Shown piece by piece: positions 1-5,771 of a stretch of DNA of 14,003 bases. Every line of letters starts with the position of its first letter. The stretch's first letter is position 1. The position numbers were made by a program, and so were the translations under genes. Source of the DNA: an uncultured Treponema sp. (GTDB taxonomy: Bacteria > Spirochaetota > Spirochaetia > Treponematales > Treponemataceae); assembly GCA_905373565.1 (NCBI GenBank), contig CAJPTT010000018.1:1-14003 (forward strand), read 5' to 3'. The notes beneath the pieces are model-generated. The model did no database searches. It saw nothing but the letters and a program-made list of their open reading frames with translations, and was not told the DNA's origin.

Positions 1-85
1 GCAGAGTTGAACCTCTTCGCGGTTCAAATGCTTGTCCAACCTCCTGATTTTGCGATTTTTATTTATTTGTCTGATGCGATTGCCC
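1..85 (-). repeat. Intergenic structured repeat, copy A (cut by window edge)
   Basis: Read on the minus strand from 85 to 1, this stretch aligns with the repeat copies at 148-288 and 5341-5435. Shared blocks are GGGCAATCGCATCAG (85-71), ATAAAAATCGC (62-52, identical to 5365-5375) and GCATTTGAACCG (31-20, identical to 5397-5408). A hand alignment of the first 35 columns with the 5341 copy gives 29 matches and one gap. The apical hairpin is TTGAACC/GGTTCAA (7-13 with 21-27). In the 148 copy the same place is filled by GCCG/CGGC, so structure is kept while sequence differs. The other half of the element would lie left of the window. A frame open from 1 to the TAA at 97-99 runs through it and is probably incidental. 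Confidence 0.7.
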
Positions 86-97
86 TTCTTCTAAAAT

Positions 98-138
98 AAA
101 CTGTGTGAAATTTTAGATAAAATTTCACACAGTTTTTT
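98..138 (+). terminator. Intrinsic terminator, 17-bp stem with U-run
   Basis: Positions 98-114 pair perfectly with 119-135 (AAACTGTGTGAAATTTT and its complement) around the four-base loop AGAT, followed by T to 138. On the plus strand this is a textbook rho-independent terminator for a gene left of the window. The A-rich start also makes it usable in the other direction. It sits exactly between the two inverted repeat copies. Confidence 0.8.
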
Positions 139-147
139 AAAGTAGCT

Positions 148-288
148 GGGTAAACGTATCAGATGAATAGATCAAGTTCCGCAGAATTATAGGCTGGATG
201 ACCATTTGAGCCGTATAGCGGCGAAACTCTGGGCGAACAGCCTATAATTCTGCGGGGAATATAAAGAAAAGCTCTGATACGTTTACCC
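148..288 (+). repeat. Intergenic structured repeat, copy B (complete 141-base palindromic element)
   Basis: The ends are perfect 16-base inverted repeats: 148-163 (GGGTAAACGTATCAGA) and 273-288. A second perfect inverted pair of 18 bases lies inside: 179-196 (CCGCAGAATTATAGGCTG) and 238-255. The centre has a small hairpin GCCG-TATAG-CGGC at 210-222. The whole unit can fold into one long interrupted hairpin. Its left half matches copy A (minus strand, 85-1) and copy E (5341-5435) block by block, including CATTTGAGCCG at 203-213. No transposase and no clear target-site duplication is visible, so MITE-like origin is only one reading. A structured RNA or a REP-like element is equally possible. 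Confidence 0.8.
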
Positions 289-297
289 TGCGGAAGT

Positions 298-326
298 TTG
301 ACATTTAAGATACTTACCGCTATACT
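298..326 (+). promoter_or_regulatory. Sigma-70 type promoter for the PHP phosphatase gene
   Basis: A perfect -35 box TTGACA (298-303), a 17-base spacer and a -10 box TATACT (321-326). The -10 box ends six bases before the ATG at 333, so the expected start of transcription is at or within a base or two of the start codon. No Shine-Dalgarno sequence fits between them. The box lies ten bases beyond repeat copy B. Confidence 0.8.
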
Positions 327-332
327 TTTTTT

Positions 333-1127
333 ATGCTCAGTAATTTTCATACGCATACTTATCTGTGCAAACACGCTGAGGGCACTCCGCTTGATTATGT
401 ACGGCAGGCAGCATCTGCCGGTTGTTCTGCGCTTGGGTTTTCCGACCATTGTCCTTATCCCCATGACGACATGTGGCTCTATTGCCGGATGGCGGCAGCG
501 GATATACCACTGTATAAGCGCCTTGTTGAAGACGCAAAAAAAGAAGCTGATTTTCCCATATACTTCGGTTTTGAATGTGAATGGTCGCCGCAGCACCGCA
601 GCTGGTTTAAGGATGAGTTAATCAGCCGCTACGGAGCCGATTATTTGGTGTTCGGTTCACACTGGTTTCCGCTGGATGGCGAACTTGAATATATTGCAAC
701 CGTTACCGAAAGGCGTTTGCTCCATACCTATATCGATTTTACGATTGAAGGGATGAAGTCGGGGCTCTATGCATTTTTGGCTCATCCCGATTTGTTTTTG
801 AGTAGCATTCGGTCTATCGATGCGAACTGCCTTGCCTGTATTGATGCGCTCATCGATGCGGCAAATGATTTGGGAATGCCGCTTGAAATCAATGGCTACG
901 GGCTGATTAAATCGAAGGTGCGGCGGGATTACGGTGCGGACTATCAATATCCCGTAGCGGCGTTTTGGAAACGGGCGGCGCAAAAGAATGCCCGTATTAT
1001 TTGCAACGCCGATGCGCACCAAATAGAACAGGTTTTGGCAGGAGTACAGAACGGTATTGAGTATGCTGAAGACCTCGGTCTACCGATAATTGATGCGGCG
1101 GAAGCGCTGGGTTTTGCGCATGCATAG
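333..1127 (+). CDS. PHP-family phosphatase, histidinol-phosphatase-like
   Basis: A 264-residue protein of the PHP superfamily, metal-dependent phosphoesterases that usually bind two or three metal ions in a barrel. Visible metal-site motifs are HTH at residues 6-8, SDH at 37-39, the FECEWS segment, FGSHW, LAHPD and ADAH near the C-terminus. These fit the histidinol-phosphatase (HisJ/HisK-type) branch, which removes phosphate from L-histidinol phosphate in histidine synthesis. No other his gene is in the window, so the true substrate is open and only the family call is firm. The start at 333 is forced, because the first metal ligands are at residues 6-8. There is no Shine-Dalgarno site and the promoter abuts the ATG, so the mRNA is predicted to be leaderless. 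It is followed after 47 bases by acylphosphatase. Confidence 0.85.
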   Translation: MLSNFHTHTYLCKHAEGTPLDYVRQAASAGCSALGFSDHCPYPHDDMWLYCRMAAADIPLYKRLVEDAKKEADFPIYFGFECEWSPQHRSWFKDELISRYGADYLVFGSHWFPLDGELEYIATVTERRLLHTYIDFTIEGMKSGLYAFLAHPDLFLSSIRSIDANCLACIDALIDAANDLGMPLEINGYGLIKSKVRRDYGADYQYPVAAFWKRAAQKNARIICNADAHQIEQVLAGVQNGIEYAEDLGLPIIDAAEALGFAHA

Positions 1128-1174
1128 GACGGATGCAAAGATATTGAAAGACGCATTTTTTTTGAGGATATTAT

Positions 1175-1474
1175 ATGCATAAGGACGCAGCGCATGCTGC
1201 CGAACGGAAGGCCGCCCGCGCTATTGTGGAAGGACGGGTACAGGGCGTCGGGTTCCGTTATTGGACGGTACAGGTCGCACGGGAATTCGGTATCACCGGA
1301 TGGGTACGGAACTGTCCCGACTATTCGGTGGAAATATTTGCTGAAGGAGAAGGTTCCGCACTCTATGATTTTTTCGATGCGGTGCAGCACAGCCACCCTC
1401 GTGCGTATATTTCAAACTTTACCGTTACGGCTGCGCAGTATCAGGGTTTAGAATCTTTTAAAGTCCTCTTTTGA
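1175..1474 (+). CDS. acyP: Acylphosphatase
   Basis: A 99-residue cytoplasmic acylphosphatase, which hydrolyses acyl phosphates such as acetyl phosphate or carbamoyl phosphate to the carboxylate and phosphate. The signature GRVQGVGFR is at residues 20-28 and GWVRN at 42-46. Catalytic Arg is R28 (phosphate binding) and catalytic Asn is N46, both present. An extra N-terminal tail of about 14 charged residues makes it slightly longer than the usual 90. The ATG has a good Shine-Dalgarno site, GAGGA at 1164-1168, six bases upstream, unlike the SD-less gene before it. It probably shares the transcript starting near 333; a T-run at 1156-1163 has no strong stem before it. Its TGA stop lies within the left arm of the palindromic element at 1468-1590. 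Confidence 0.92.
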   Translation: MHKDAAHAAERKAARAIVEGRVQGVGFRYWTVQVAREFGITGWVRNCPDYSVEIFAEGEGSALYDFFDAVQHSHPRAYISNFTVTAAQYQGLESFKVLF

Positions 1475-1590
1475 AAATATGCATACCGTCTACGGCGTTG
1501 CTGCACAAAAATAAATGCTCAACGTACAACAAGTACGTCTCCGCTTTATTTTTGTTCGCGCCTTGTATCCGGTGCCACTATTTTCAAAAG
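1468..1590. repeat. 123-base palindromic intergenic element
   Basis: The outer arms CTTTTGAAAATA (1468-1479) and TATTTTCAAAAG (1579-1590) are perfect inverted repeats. Inside them are GGCG (1494-1497) with CGCC (1559-1562), CAAAAATAAA (1506-1515) with TTTATTTTTG (1545-1554), and an apical ACGTAC/GTACGT hairpin (1522-1527, 1533-1538) with loop AACAA. The whole spacer between acyP and the permease gene can thus form one interrupted hairpin. It contains the acyP stop codon and ends eight bases before the Shine-Dalgarno site of the next gene. It has no sequence in common with the 148-288 repeat family. It could act as a processing or stability element, a weak terminator, or be a MITE/REP-like insertion. 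Confidence 0.75.
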
Positions 1591-1611
1591 CGCTGGTGAA
1601 AGGAGAAAATA

Positions 1612-2487
1612 ATGACACTTAAAATATTACTTCCGTTTTTGTATCTTGGTTTGGGCTTTCTTGTAGGAAAAACGCCGATCGATATAAAAAATCAGACGGC
1701 ATATTTGCTTACAAGAGTCATTATTCCATTGATAATCATTTACAACATTGCAACATGCCGTGCCGATTTATTTGTAAGCATACTCGCTATGATTATTATG
1801 ATGGCGGTGATGATGTATGCAAGCCGCTTTTTCTGTGCTGATGTTGTAGAACGGTTGAGTTTTTTCTATTTAAATATCGGATGGCTTTCGCTGCCGATTG
1901 TTGCACCGGTATGGGGAGACAGCGCCGCTGCTGCTGTGCTTTCGCTGTATATCGGCAACTCTCTTTTCGGCAATTCCATCGGCGCAGGAATGCTGATCAA
2001 TAACGGCGCTGCAAAGATCGATATAAAACGGACGCTGAAATCTCCTCCCGTCGCAGCGCTCGTTATCGGTATTATCTGTATTCCTTTCGGGGATAGTATC
2101 AAACTCTATTTGCCGCCAGTCTATCGGATAGTAAAGCTGATTATGAGTATTTTAGGGATGGGCGTACTCGGCATGTGGCTTGCCAAGATTACGCTGGAGC
2201 TGAAGGATTTAAGATTGACGCTCAAGCTGGCATTACTGCGGGCAATTACGGTTGCCTGTCTTATGACGCTGTTTATCTATATCGCAGGGCTACTGCATTT
2301 GGAGCTGATAACATCCAATAAACCGGCGCTGTACATGATCTGCATTTTGCCGCCTGCCGCCAATATTATCGTACTGGAAACGCATTATTGCCATACGGGA
2401 AAATCTGCGGGACTTACCGCATGGGGAACGCTGTTAAGTTTAGTGCTTATCCCGATATATATTGTGGTAACAAAACTGCTGTTTTAA
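1612..2487 (+). CDS. AEC-family (auxin efflux carrier-like) permease
   Basis: A very hydrophobic 291-residue membrane protein with about eight to ten predicted membrane segments and short polar loops. Length and layout fit the AEC/BART transporter family, whose bacterial members export or exchange small organic anions such as malate. Family-like features are the N-terminal helix ending in a glycine-rich turn (LGLGFLVGK), a proline in the second helix (TRVIIPLIIIYNI), and the C-terminal PPAANIIVLE stretch, which resembles the P-A-N motif of the family. The substrate cannot be read from sequence. The ATG has a clear Shine-Dalgarno site, AAAGGAG at 1599-1605. Transcription probably comes from upstream through the palindromic element, since no promoter is seen in the gap. 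It converges on the minus-strand metal operon. Confidence 0.72.
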   Translation: MTLKILLPFLYLGLGFLVGKTPIDIKNQTAYLLTRVIIPLIIIYNIATCRADLFVSILAMIIMMAVMMYASRFFCADVVERLSFFYLNIGWLSLPIVAPVWGDSAAAAVLSLYIGNSLFGNSIGAGMLINNGAAKIDIKRTLKSPPVAALVIGIICIPFGDSIKLYLPPVYRIVKLIMSILGMGVLGMWLAKITLELKDLRLTLKLALLRAITVACLMTLFIYIAGLLHLELITSNKPALYMICILPPAANIIVLETHYCHTGKSAGLTAWGTLLSLVLIPIYIVVTKLLF

Positions 2488-2493
2488 ACCATG

Positions 2494-2536
2494 GCAAACG
2501 CATCAGGCTGTTTTTTTAATAGCCCCGCAGAAGCGG
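2494..2536 (+). repeat. Partial copy of the intergenic repeat (copy D) between convergent genes
   Basis: GGCAAACGCATCAGG (2494-2508 region) matches the outer end of the repeat family; its 14-base core CAAACGCATCAGGC (2495-2508) is identical to 5344-5357. It is followed, at nearly the same distance as in copy B, by CCGCAGAA (2525-2532). Two small hairpins are possible: GGCTGTT/AATAGCC (2506-2512 with 2518-2524, one G-T pair) and CCGC-AGAA-GCGG (2525-2536). The homology ends at the stop codon of the minus-strand gene at 2537. It may serve as a weak bidirectional terminator for the two convergent genes. Confidence 0.5.
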
Positions 2537-2860
2537 TTAAACCGTTTCCCAGTTTTTGACGTATCCTTCCAGCTCATCCAGCATTGCAAGAATGACGGGT
2601 TTGTTTTTTTCAGAATAGTTTTCAGCTTCTTTTCCCAGCTTTTTAAAAAACGGAAGCAGCGGGCGCAGTTTCGCTATAGGTACCTTTGTCGGATGATACG
2701 TTATCAGCACGCTTCCGGTAACGGGATTATGCTCAATCTCTTTGATGATTGATGAAAGCGCCGGAGCTTTCAGGATGGATAATGCCCGCTTGGTGATTGC
2801 GGTGTCTTTAAAGACAGGTGCCCGTAGCCGTATACGGCCGGGGAAAAAGCCGGTAATCAT
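2537..2860 (-). CDS. Stand-alone HMA_2-like metal-associated protein
   Basis: A 107-residue soluble protein beginning MITGFFPGRIRLRAP. Its N-terminal PGRIRLR motif and the layout that follows resemble the first 60 residues of the upstream ATPase (HSLPGRIRLHYS), so both carry what I read as an HMA_2-type ferredoxin-like domain. Classical HMA domains bind metal through a CxxC motif; none is present here, so direct metal binding is doubtful and a docking or regulatory role is possible. A charged tail rich in Lys and Glu ends the protein. Its ATG overlaps the ATPase stop by four bases (ATGA, 2857-2860) and has a good Shine-Dalgarno site, AAAGGAG, five bases upstream. This indicates translational coupling in one operon. 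The specific role is unknown. Confidence 0.8.
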   Translation of the reverse strand: MITGFFPGRIRLRAPVFKDTAITKRALSILKAPALSSIIKEIEHNPVTGSVLITYHPTKVPIAKLRPLLPFFKKLGKEAENYSEKNKPVILAMLDELEGYVKNWETV

Positions 2861-4953
2861 CGCGTCTCCTTTAACAGCTTTTGCATGGCTTCGATACTGA
2901 CGGCAATGGTCAGCGAATTATGCAGCGTCGCCGCGAGCGCGGGCGGGATAAGACCGAACATACCGGCAAACAAGAGCAGTGAATTGCCGCCGATAATCAG
3001 CTTGTTGTTTTTATCTATCCGTGAAAGAACTTTTTGACCGAGCTTCCGTACCGTAATTAAACCGGAAAGTCCGTCGTCGGCCAGTACGATATCGGCGGTG
3101 TCTCCCGCAATGGAAGAACAATTGCCCATCGCAATGCCGACATCCGCGGCGGAAAGCGCAGGCGCGTCGTTGATTCCATCACCGATCATAATCACCTTGT
3201 GTCCGGTATCTCGTGCTTCCTGCACATAGCGAACCTTATCTTCCGGCAGCGTCTGCGCATGATATTCCGTGATACCGGCTTGAGCTGCGACTTTTGCCGC
3301 CGCCTGTTCGGCATCGCCCGTAATCATAACGCAATTACACACACCCAATCGTTTCAGCTCGAAAACGGTTTCGGCTGAGCCTTCCCGTGCGGGGTCTCCA
3401 ATAGTCAAAATACCGGCGAGCTGCCCGTCAACCGCCAAGTAGAGTAAAGAATAGCCTGATTTTTCCGCAGACTTCTGCACGCGGGCAATGGCTTTGGAGG
3501 TCGGAACTTTTTCATCTTCAAAAATAAAATGAGCGCTTCCAATACAGAGCCGTTTACCCTCTAACGAGGATGCAATACCGTGCGCTACAATGTATTCCAC
3601 TTTCGCGTGGCGTTCGGGATGCACAAGGTTTTGTTCTTGAGCTGCTCGTACCACGGCTCTTCCCAGCGGATGCGGAAAATGTTCTTCAAGGCAGGCTGCG
3701 AGCCGCAATGCTTCGTCTTTTGTAAAGGAGCCGAACGGATGTACGTCCGCCAAGACCGGTTCCGCATAGGTAAGGGTTCCCGTTTTATCGAAAATGACGG
3801 TATCGGCAAGTGCTGCCGCTTCCAGATATTTTCCGCCTTTTATCGAAATACCGTGCTCCGCCGCTTCCTTCATTGCGGAAAGAACGGCAATAGGCGCGGC
3901 CAGTTTCATCGCGCAGGAATAATCGACCATCAATGTTGCAACGGTTTTGGTGATATTCCGTGTAAATAAGTAGGTTAAGCCGGTCAGCAGGAAATTGAAG
4001 GGCACTACTTTTTCTGCAATATGTTCCGATCGTTTTTGAGCGGCGGCTTTTAAGGATTGCGAGCGGTCGATCATCGCGATGATATTATTTACCTTTGTGT
4101 CCGAGCCGACCGTGCGTACGCGGATGTACAGTTCCCCTTCCAAAAGAACGGTACCTGCAAAGACCGTGGTTCCGCTTTTTTTTTCTACCGGCAGCGATTC
4201 GCCGGTAATGCTCGCTTGGTTTACGAGTCCCTCACCTTTTTCAACATTCCCGTCCGCAGGGATTTGACTGCCGGCGCGGACAACGATAAAATCATCTTTT
4301 TTAAGCGCGGCAGGCGGGATTGTCCGTTCTTGATCTTCTTCGATAAGATGCACCGGCTCGTTTGAAATCAAAAGCGTTTGTGCCAGATTATTGTACGATT
4401 GCCGGCGGGTCAGCTCTTCAATTTCTTCTCCCATGTCGAGCAATGTTGCGACAAAACGAGCTGTTTGTGCCTTACCGTCAAGAACGGCAACTGTCAGCGC
4501 CGTTGCATCGAGTAAATCCGTGCTAAAGAATTTTCCTGCAAAGATGGACTGCCCCGCTTTGACAATGCGCGGTACAATTCTTTTGTAGAGCAGCACATTG
4601 CGTATCGGCATCGGAAGGAGCGCTCGTACGGTAACGTCAAAGAGCGTGGATGCGAGCACATCGAAGATGCTTTCCGGCATAGGGATTTTTGCAACGGATG
4701 CGAGCAGGCTTTCATCGGATAGGTACTTATTGGAGAGAACCCGGAATAAGGCGAGCACCTCCGCTTCCGAAAGGGTCGTTACGTCGTAGTAAACCAAGAA
4801 GGAGCAAACTTTGGGATTAACTTGAATATCGTTTATGCCGTCTTGTACCGCGATGAGCGTCTGCGCAAGAATAGCTTGCCGCGGCGAAATTTCAGCTGCG
4901 CTGTAGTGCAGTCTTATTCTGCCGGGCAGGGAGTGTTTAACGGTTATGTTCAT
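2857..4953 (-). CDS. P1B-type heavy-metal-translocating ATPase with N-terminal HMA_2-like domain
   Basis: A 698-residue membrane ion pump driven by ATP. From the chosen start: HMA_2-like domain 1-65 (HSLPGRIRL at 7-15), membrane region about 95-175, actuator loop with TGES at 250-253, transmembrane metal-site motif DYSCAMK with C347, phosphorylation site DKTGT with D389, HP motif at 428-429, GDGINDAP hinge at 591-598, and two C-terminal helices ending near 685. The metal-site motif is SCA instead of the usual CPC or SPC, and no CxxC is present at the N-terminus, so the ion (Zn, Mn, Fe or another) cannot be assigned. The start at 4953 is chosen because the HMA_2-like domain begins right there; the longer frame to 5058 overlaps the upstream gene. 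No Shine-Dalgarno site precedes it; a TATTAA box (4961-4966) sits seven bases upstream without a -35 partner. Confidence 0.92.
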   Translation of the reverse strand: MNITVKHSLPGRIRLHYSAAEISPRQAILAQTLIAVQDGINDIQVNPKVCSFLVYYDVTTLSEAEVLALFRVLSNKYLSDESLLASVAKIPMPESIFDVLASTLFDVTVRALLPMPIRNVLLYKRIVPRIVKAGQSIFAGKFFSTDLLDATALTVAVLDGKAQTARFVATLLDMGEEIEELTRRQSYNNLAQTLLISNEPVHLIEEDQERTIPPAALKKDDFIVVRAGSQIPADGNVEKGEGLVNQASITGESLPVEKKSGTTVFAGTVLLEGELYIRVRTVGSDTKVNNIIAMIDRSQSLKAAAQKRSEHIAEKVVPFNFLLTGLTYLFTRNITKTVATLMVDYSCAMKLAAPIAVLSAMKEAAEHGISIKGGKYLEAAALADTVIFDKTGTLTYAEPVLADVHPFGSFTKDEALRLAACLEEHFPHPLGRAVVRAAQEQNLVHPERHAKVEYIVAHGIASSLEGKRLCIGSAHFIFEDEKVPTSKAIARVQKSAEKSGYSLLYLAVDGQLAGILTIGDPAREGSAETVFELKRLGVCNCVMITGDAEQAAAKVAAQAGITEYHAQTLPEDKVRYVQEARDTGHKVIMIGDGINDAPALSAADVGIAMGNCSSIAGDTADIVLADDGLSGLITVRKLGQKVLSRIDKNNKLIIGGNSLLLFAGMFGLIPPALAATLHNSLTIAVSIEAMQKLLKETR

Positions 4954-4978
4954 CGATAGATTAATAAGGAAAAAACTT

Positions 4979-5197
4979 TTATGCGTTTTGCGATTGGTTG
5001 TATGCAGCTTCGGCTGCGATATCCTGTGCGTCCTCTTTAACGGATTCCATAAATACAACCGCGTCCTGTTTGAGCTGCATACCCTTTTCCGTAACTGCTA
5101 CACAGGCTTTACGGAATGCCGGAGTTCGAATAAGAGCAGCTGCGGCAAATCCCGCTGCAACACCTACACCGAATGCAACCCATTTATTGGAAAACAT
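4979..5197 (-). CDS. Small DUF6110-like membrane protein
   Basis: A 72-residue protein starting MFSNKWVAFGVGVAAGFAAA, with one glycine/alanine-rich membrane segment at about 7-22 and then an amphipathic, acidic helix (residues 28-65). The FSNKW start and the overall plan recall the DUF6110 family, which is often found beside HMA_2-bearing metal ATPases; that link is from memory of the family. Its function is not established; a small accessory subunit of the pump is the natural guess. It is the first gene of the minus-strand operon: its stop is 25 bases before the ATPase ATG. The start has a purine-rich Shine-Dalgarno region (GAGGTAGGA) directly upstream. No convincing promoter was found in 5209-5340. 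Confidence 0.78.
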   Translation of the reverse strand: MFSNKWVAFGVGVAAGFAAAALIRTPAFRKACVAVTEKGMQLKQDAVVFMESVKEDAQDIAAEAAYNQSQNA

Positions 5198-5340
5198 ATC
5201 CTACCTCGCTTATTTCATGCTTAAAATCCGCCGTCAGTTTTGCTGATAAGGCGTTTTCGTATTTCCTACGATACCAGCTTTTTGTAAAAAACGCAATAAG
5301 TTGTTTCTCTCGTTATCGGTGCATTTTTTTCAAAGGCGCA

Positions 5341-5435
5341 GGACAAACGCATCAGGCAGAGTAGATAAAAATCGCGGAAAAATTGAGACTGTGAGGGCAT
5401 TTGAACCGTCGTCAACAGTTGCCCTGTCGGCGATT
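5341..5435 (+). repeat. Intergenic structured repeat, copy E, upstream of tRNA-Gln
   Basis: It shares GGACAAACGCATCAGGC (5341-5357), ATAAAAATCGC (5365-5375) and GCATTTGAACCG (5397-5408) with copy A in the same order and at nearly the same spacing. Inverted pairs inside are AATCGC (5370-5375) with GCGATT (5430-5435) and AGGGCA (5394-5399) with TGCCCT (5420-5425). The outer 15-base end has no inverted partner on the right, so this copy is either truncated or a shorter variant. The tRNA promoter begins three bases after it. The remaining gap, 5198-5340, holds no gene that I can support. Confidence 0.7.
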
Positions 5436-5437
5436 CC

Positions 5438-5467
5438 TTGACACGGTATAGCAATATATGATATTAT
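5438..5467 (+). promoter_or_regulatory. Sigma-70 type promoter for tRNA-Gln
   Basis: A perfect -35 box TTGACA (5438-5443), an 18-base spacer and a -10 box TATTAT (5462-5467). Transcription should begin near 5474, about nine bases before the tRNA. The -35 box follows directly on the end of repeat copy E. Confidence 0.7.
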
Positions 5468-5482
5468 CGTCTTCGTCAACTT

Positions 5483-5553
5483 TCCCCGGTTGTGTAATGG
5501 TAGCACCGCAGATTCTGGTTCTGCTTGTGGGGGTTCGAATCCTCCCTGGGGAA
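5483..5553 (+). tRNA. tRNA-Gln (anticodon CUG)
   Basis: A full cloverleaf can be drawn. Acceptor TCCCCGG (5483-5489) pairs with CTGGGGA (5546-5552) and the discriminator is A5553. The anticodon stem is GCAGA/TCTGC (5508-5512, 5520-5524) with loop TTCTGGT, giving anticodon CTG at 5515-5517 for CAG codons. The T arm is GGGGG-TTCGAAT-CCTCC (5529-5545). The 3' CCA is not encoded, so it must be added by a nucleotidyltransferase. Confidence 0.95.
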
Positions 5554-5560
5554 TACGCAA

Positions 5561-5594
5561 AAAACCTCTAAAAATGCTCATTTTTAGAGGTTTT
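5561..5594 (+). terminator. Intrinsic terminator after tRNA-Gln
   Basis: Positions 5561-5575 pair perfectly with 5580-5594 (core ACCTCTAAAAAT and its complement, loop GCTC), ending in TTTT. It lies eight bases after tRNA-Gln and probably separates it from tRNA-Glu, at least partly. Confidence 0.8.
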
Positions 5595-5602
5595 CGCTTA
5601 GT

Positions 5603-5621
5603 AGAGCAATCGATGCTCTTT
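5603..5621 (+). other. Small hairpin before tRNA-Glu
   Basis: AGAGCA (5603-5608) pairs with TGCTCT (5614-5619) around ATCGA and is followed by TT. It ends three bases before tRNA-Glu. It could be a second weak terminator or part of the precursor tRNA leader. No separate promoter for tRNA-Glu was recognised. Confidence 0.4.
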
Positions 5622-5623
5622 TG

Positions 5624-5695
5624 GGTCCCTTCGTCTATCGGTTAGGACATGAGATTCTCAATCTTAAAAGACGGGTTCGATTCCCGTAGGGACCG
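5624..5695 (+). tRNA. tRNA-Glu (anticodon CUC)
   Basis: Acceptor GGTCCCT (5624-5630) pairs with AGGGACC (5688-5694) and the discriminator is G5695. The anticodon stem is TGAGA/TCTTA (5650-5654, 5662-5666, with one G-T pair) and the loop TTCTCAA gives anticodon CTC at 5657-5659 for GAG codons. The T loop is TTCGATT in a CGGG/CCCG stem region. CCA is not encoded. Confidence 0.95.
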
Positions 5696-5758
5696 GTTCT
5701 CTCCTTTGTGTAAAATTTTGTGCAGCTGTGTTATATATGCAAACCCCCTCATTTTTCC

Positions 5759-5764
5759 TATAAT
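5759..5764 (+). promoter_or_regulatory. Consensus -10 box abutting the ptsI start codon
   Basis: A perfect TATAAT at 5759-5764 ends seven bases before the ATG at 5772. The hexamer at the right distance for a -35 box (TATGCA, 5736-5741) is poor. Transcription would begin at or next to the start codon. There is no Shine-Dalgarno sequence: the bases before the ATG are pyrimidine-rich. Confidence 0.55.
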
Positions 5765-5771
5765 GCTTTTT

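Noticed and set aside
1..99. Plus-strand frame open from the window edge to a TAA at 97-99, possible C-terminus of a gene
   Set aside because: The stretch is explained by repeat copy A read on the minus strand, and the encoded peptide resembles no family I know. The terminator right after it keeps a small chance that it is real.
944..1396. 150-residue minus-strand frame opposite the phosphatase and acyP
   Set aside because: It is antisense to two well-supported genes and shows no recognisable domain.
4954..5058. 35-residue N-terminal extension of the metal ATPase
   Set aside because: It overlaps the upstream small gene by 80 bases, and the HMA_2-like domain begins at the ATG at 4953.
5649..5771. 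Upstream extension of the ptsI frame
   Set aside because: It begins inside tRNA-Glu and crosses the -10 box. The family N-terminus starts at 5772.
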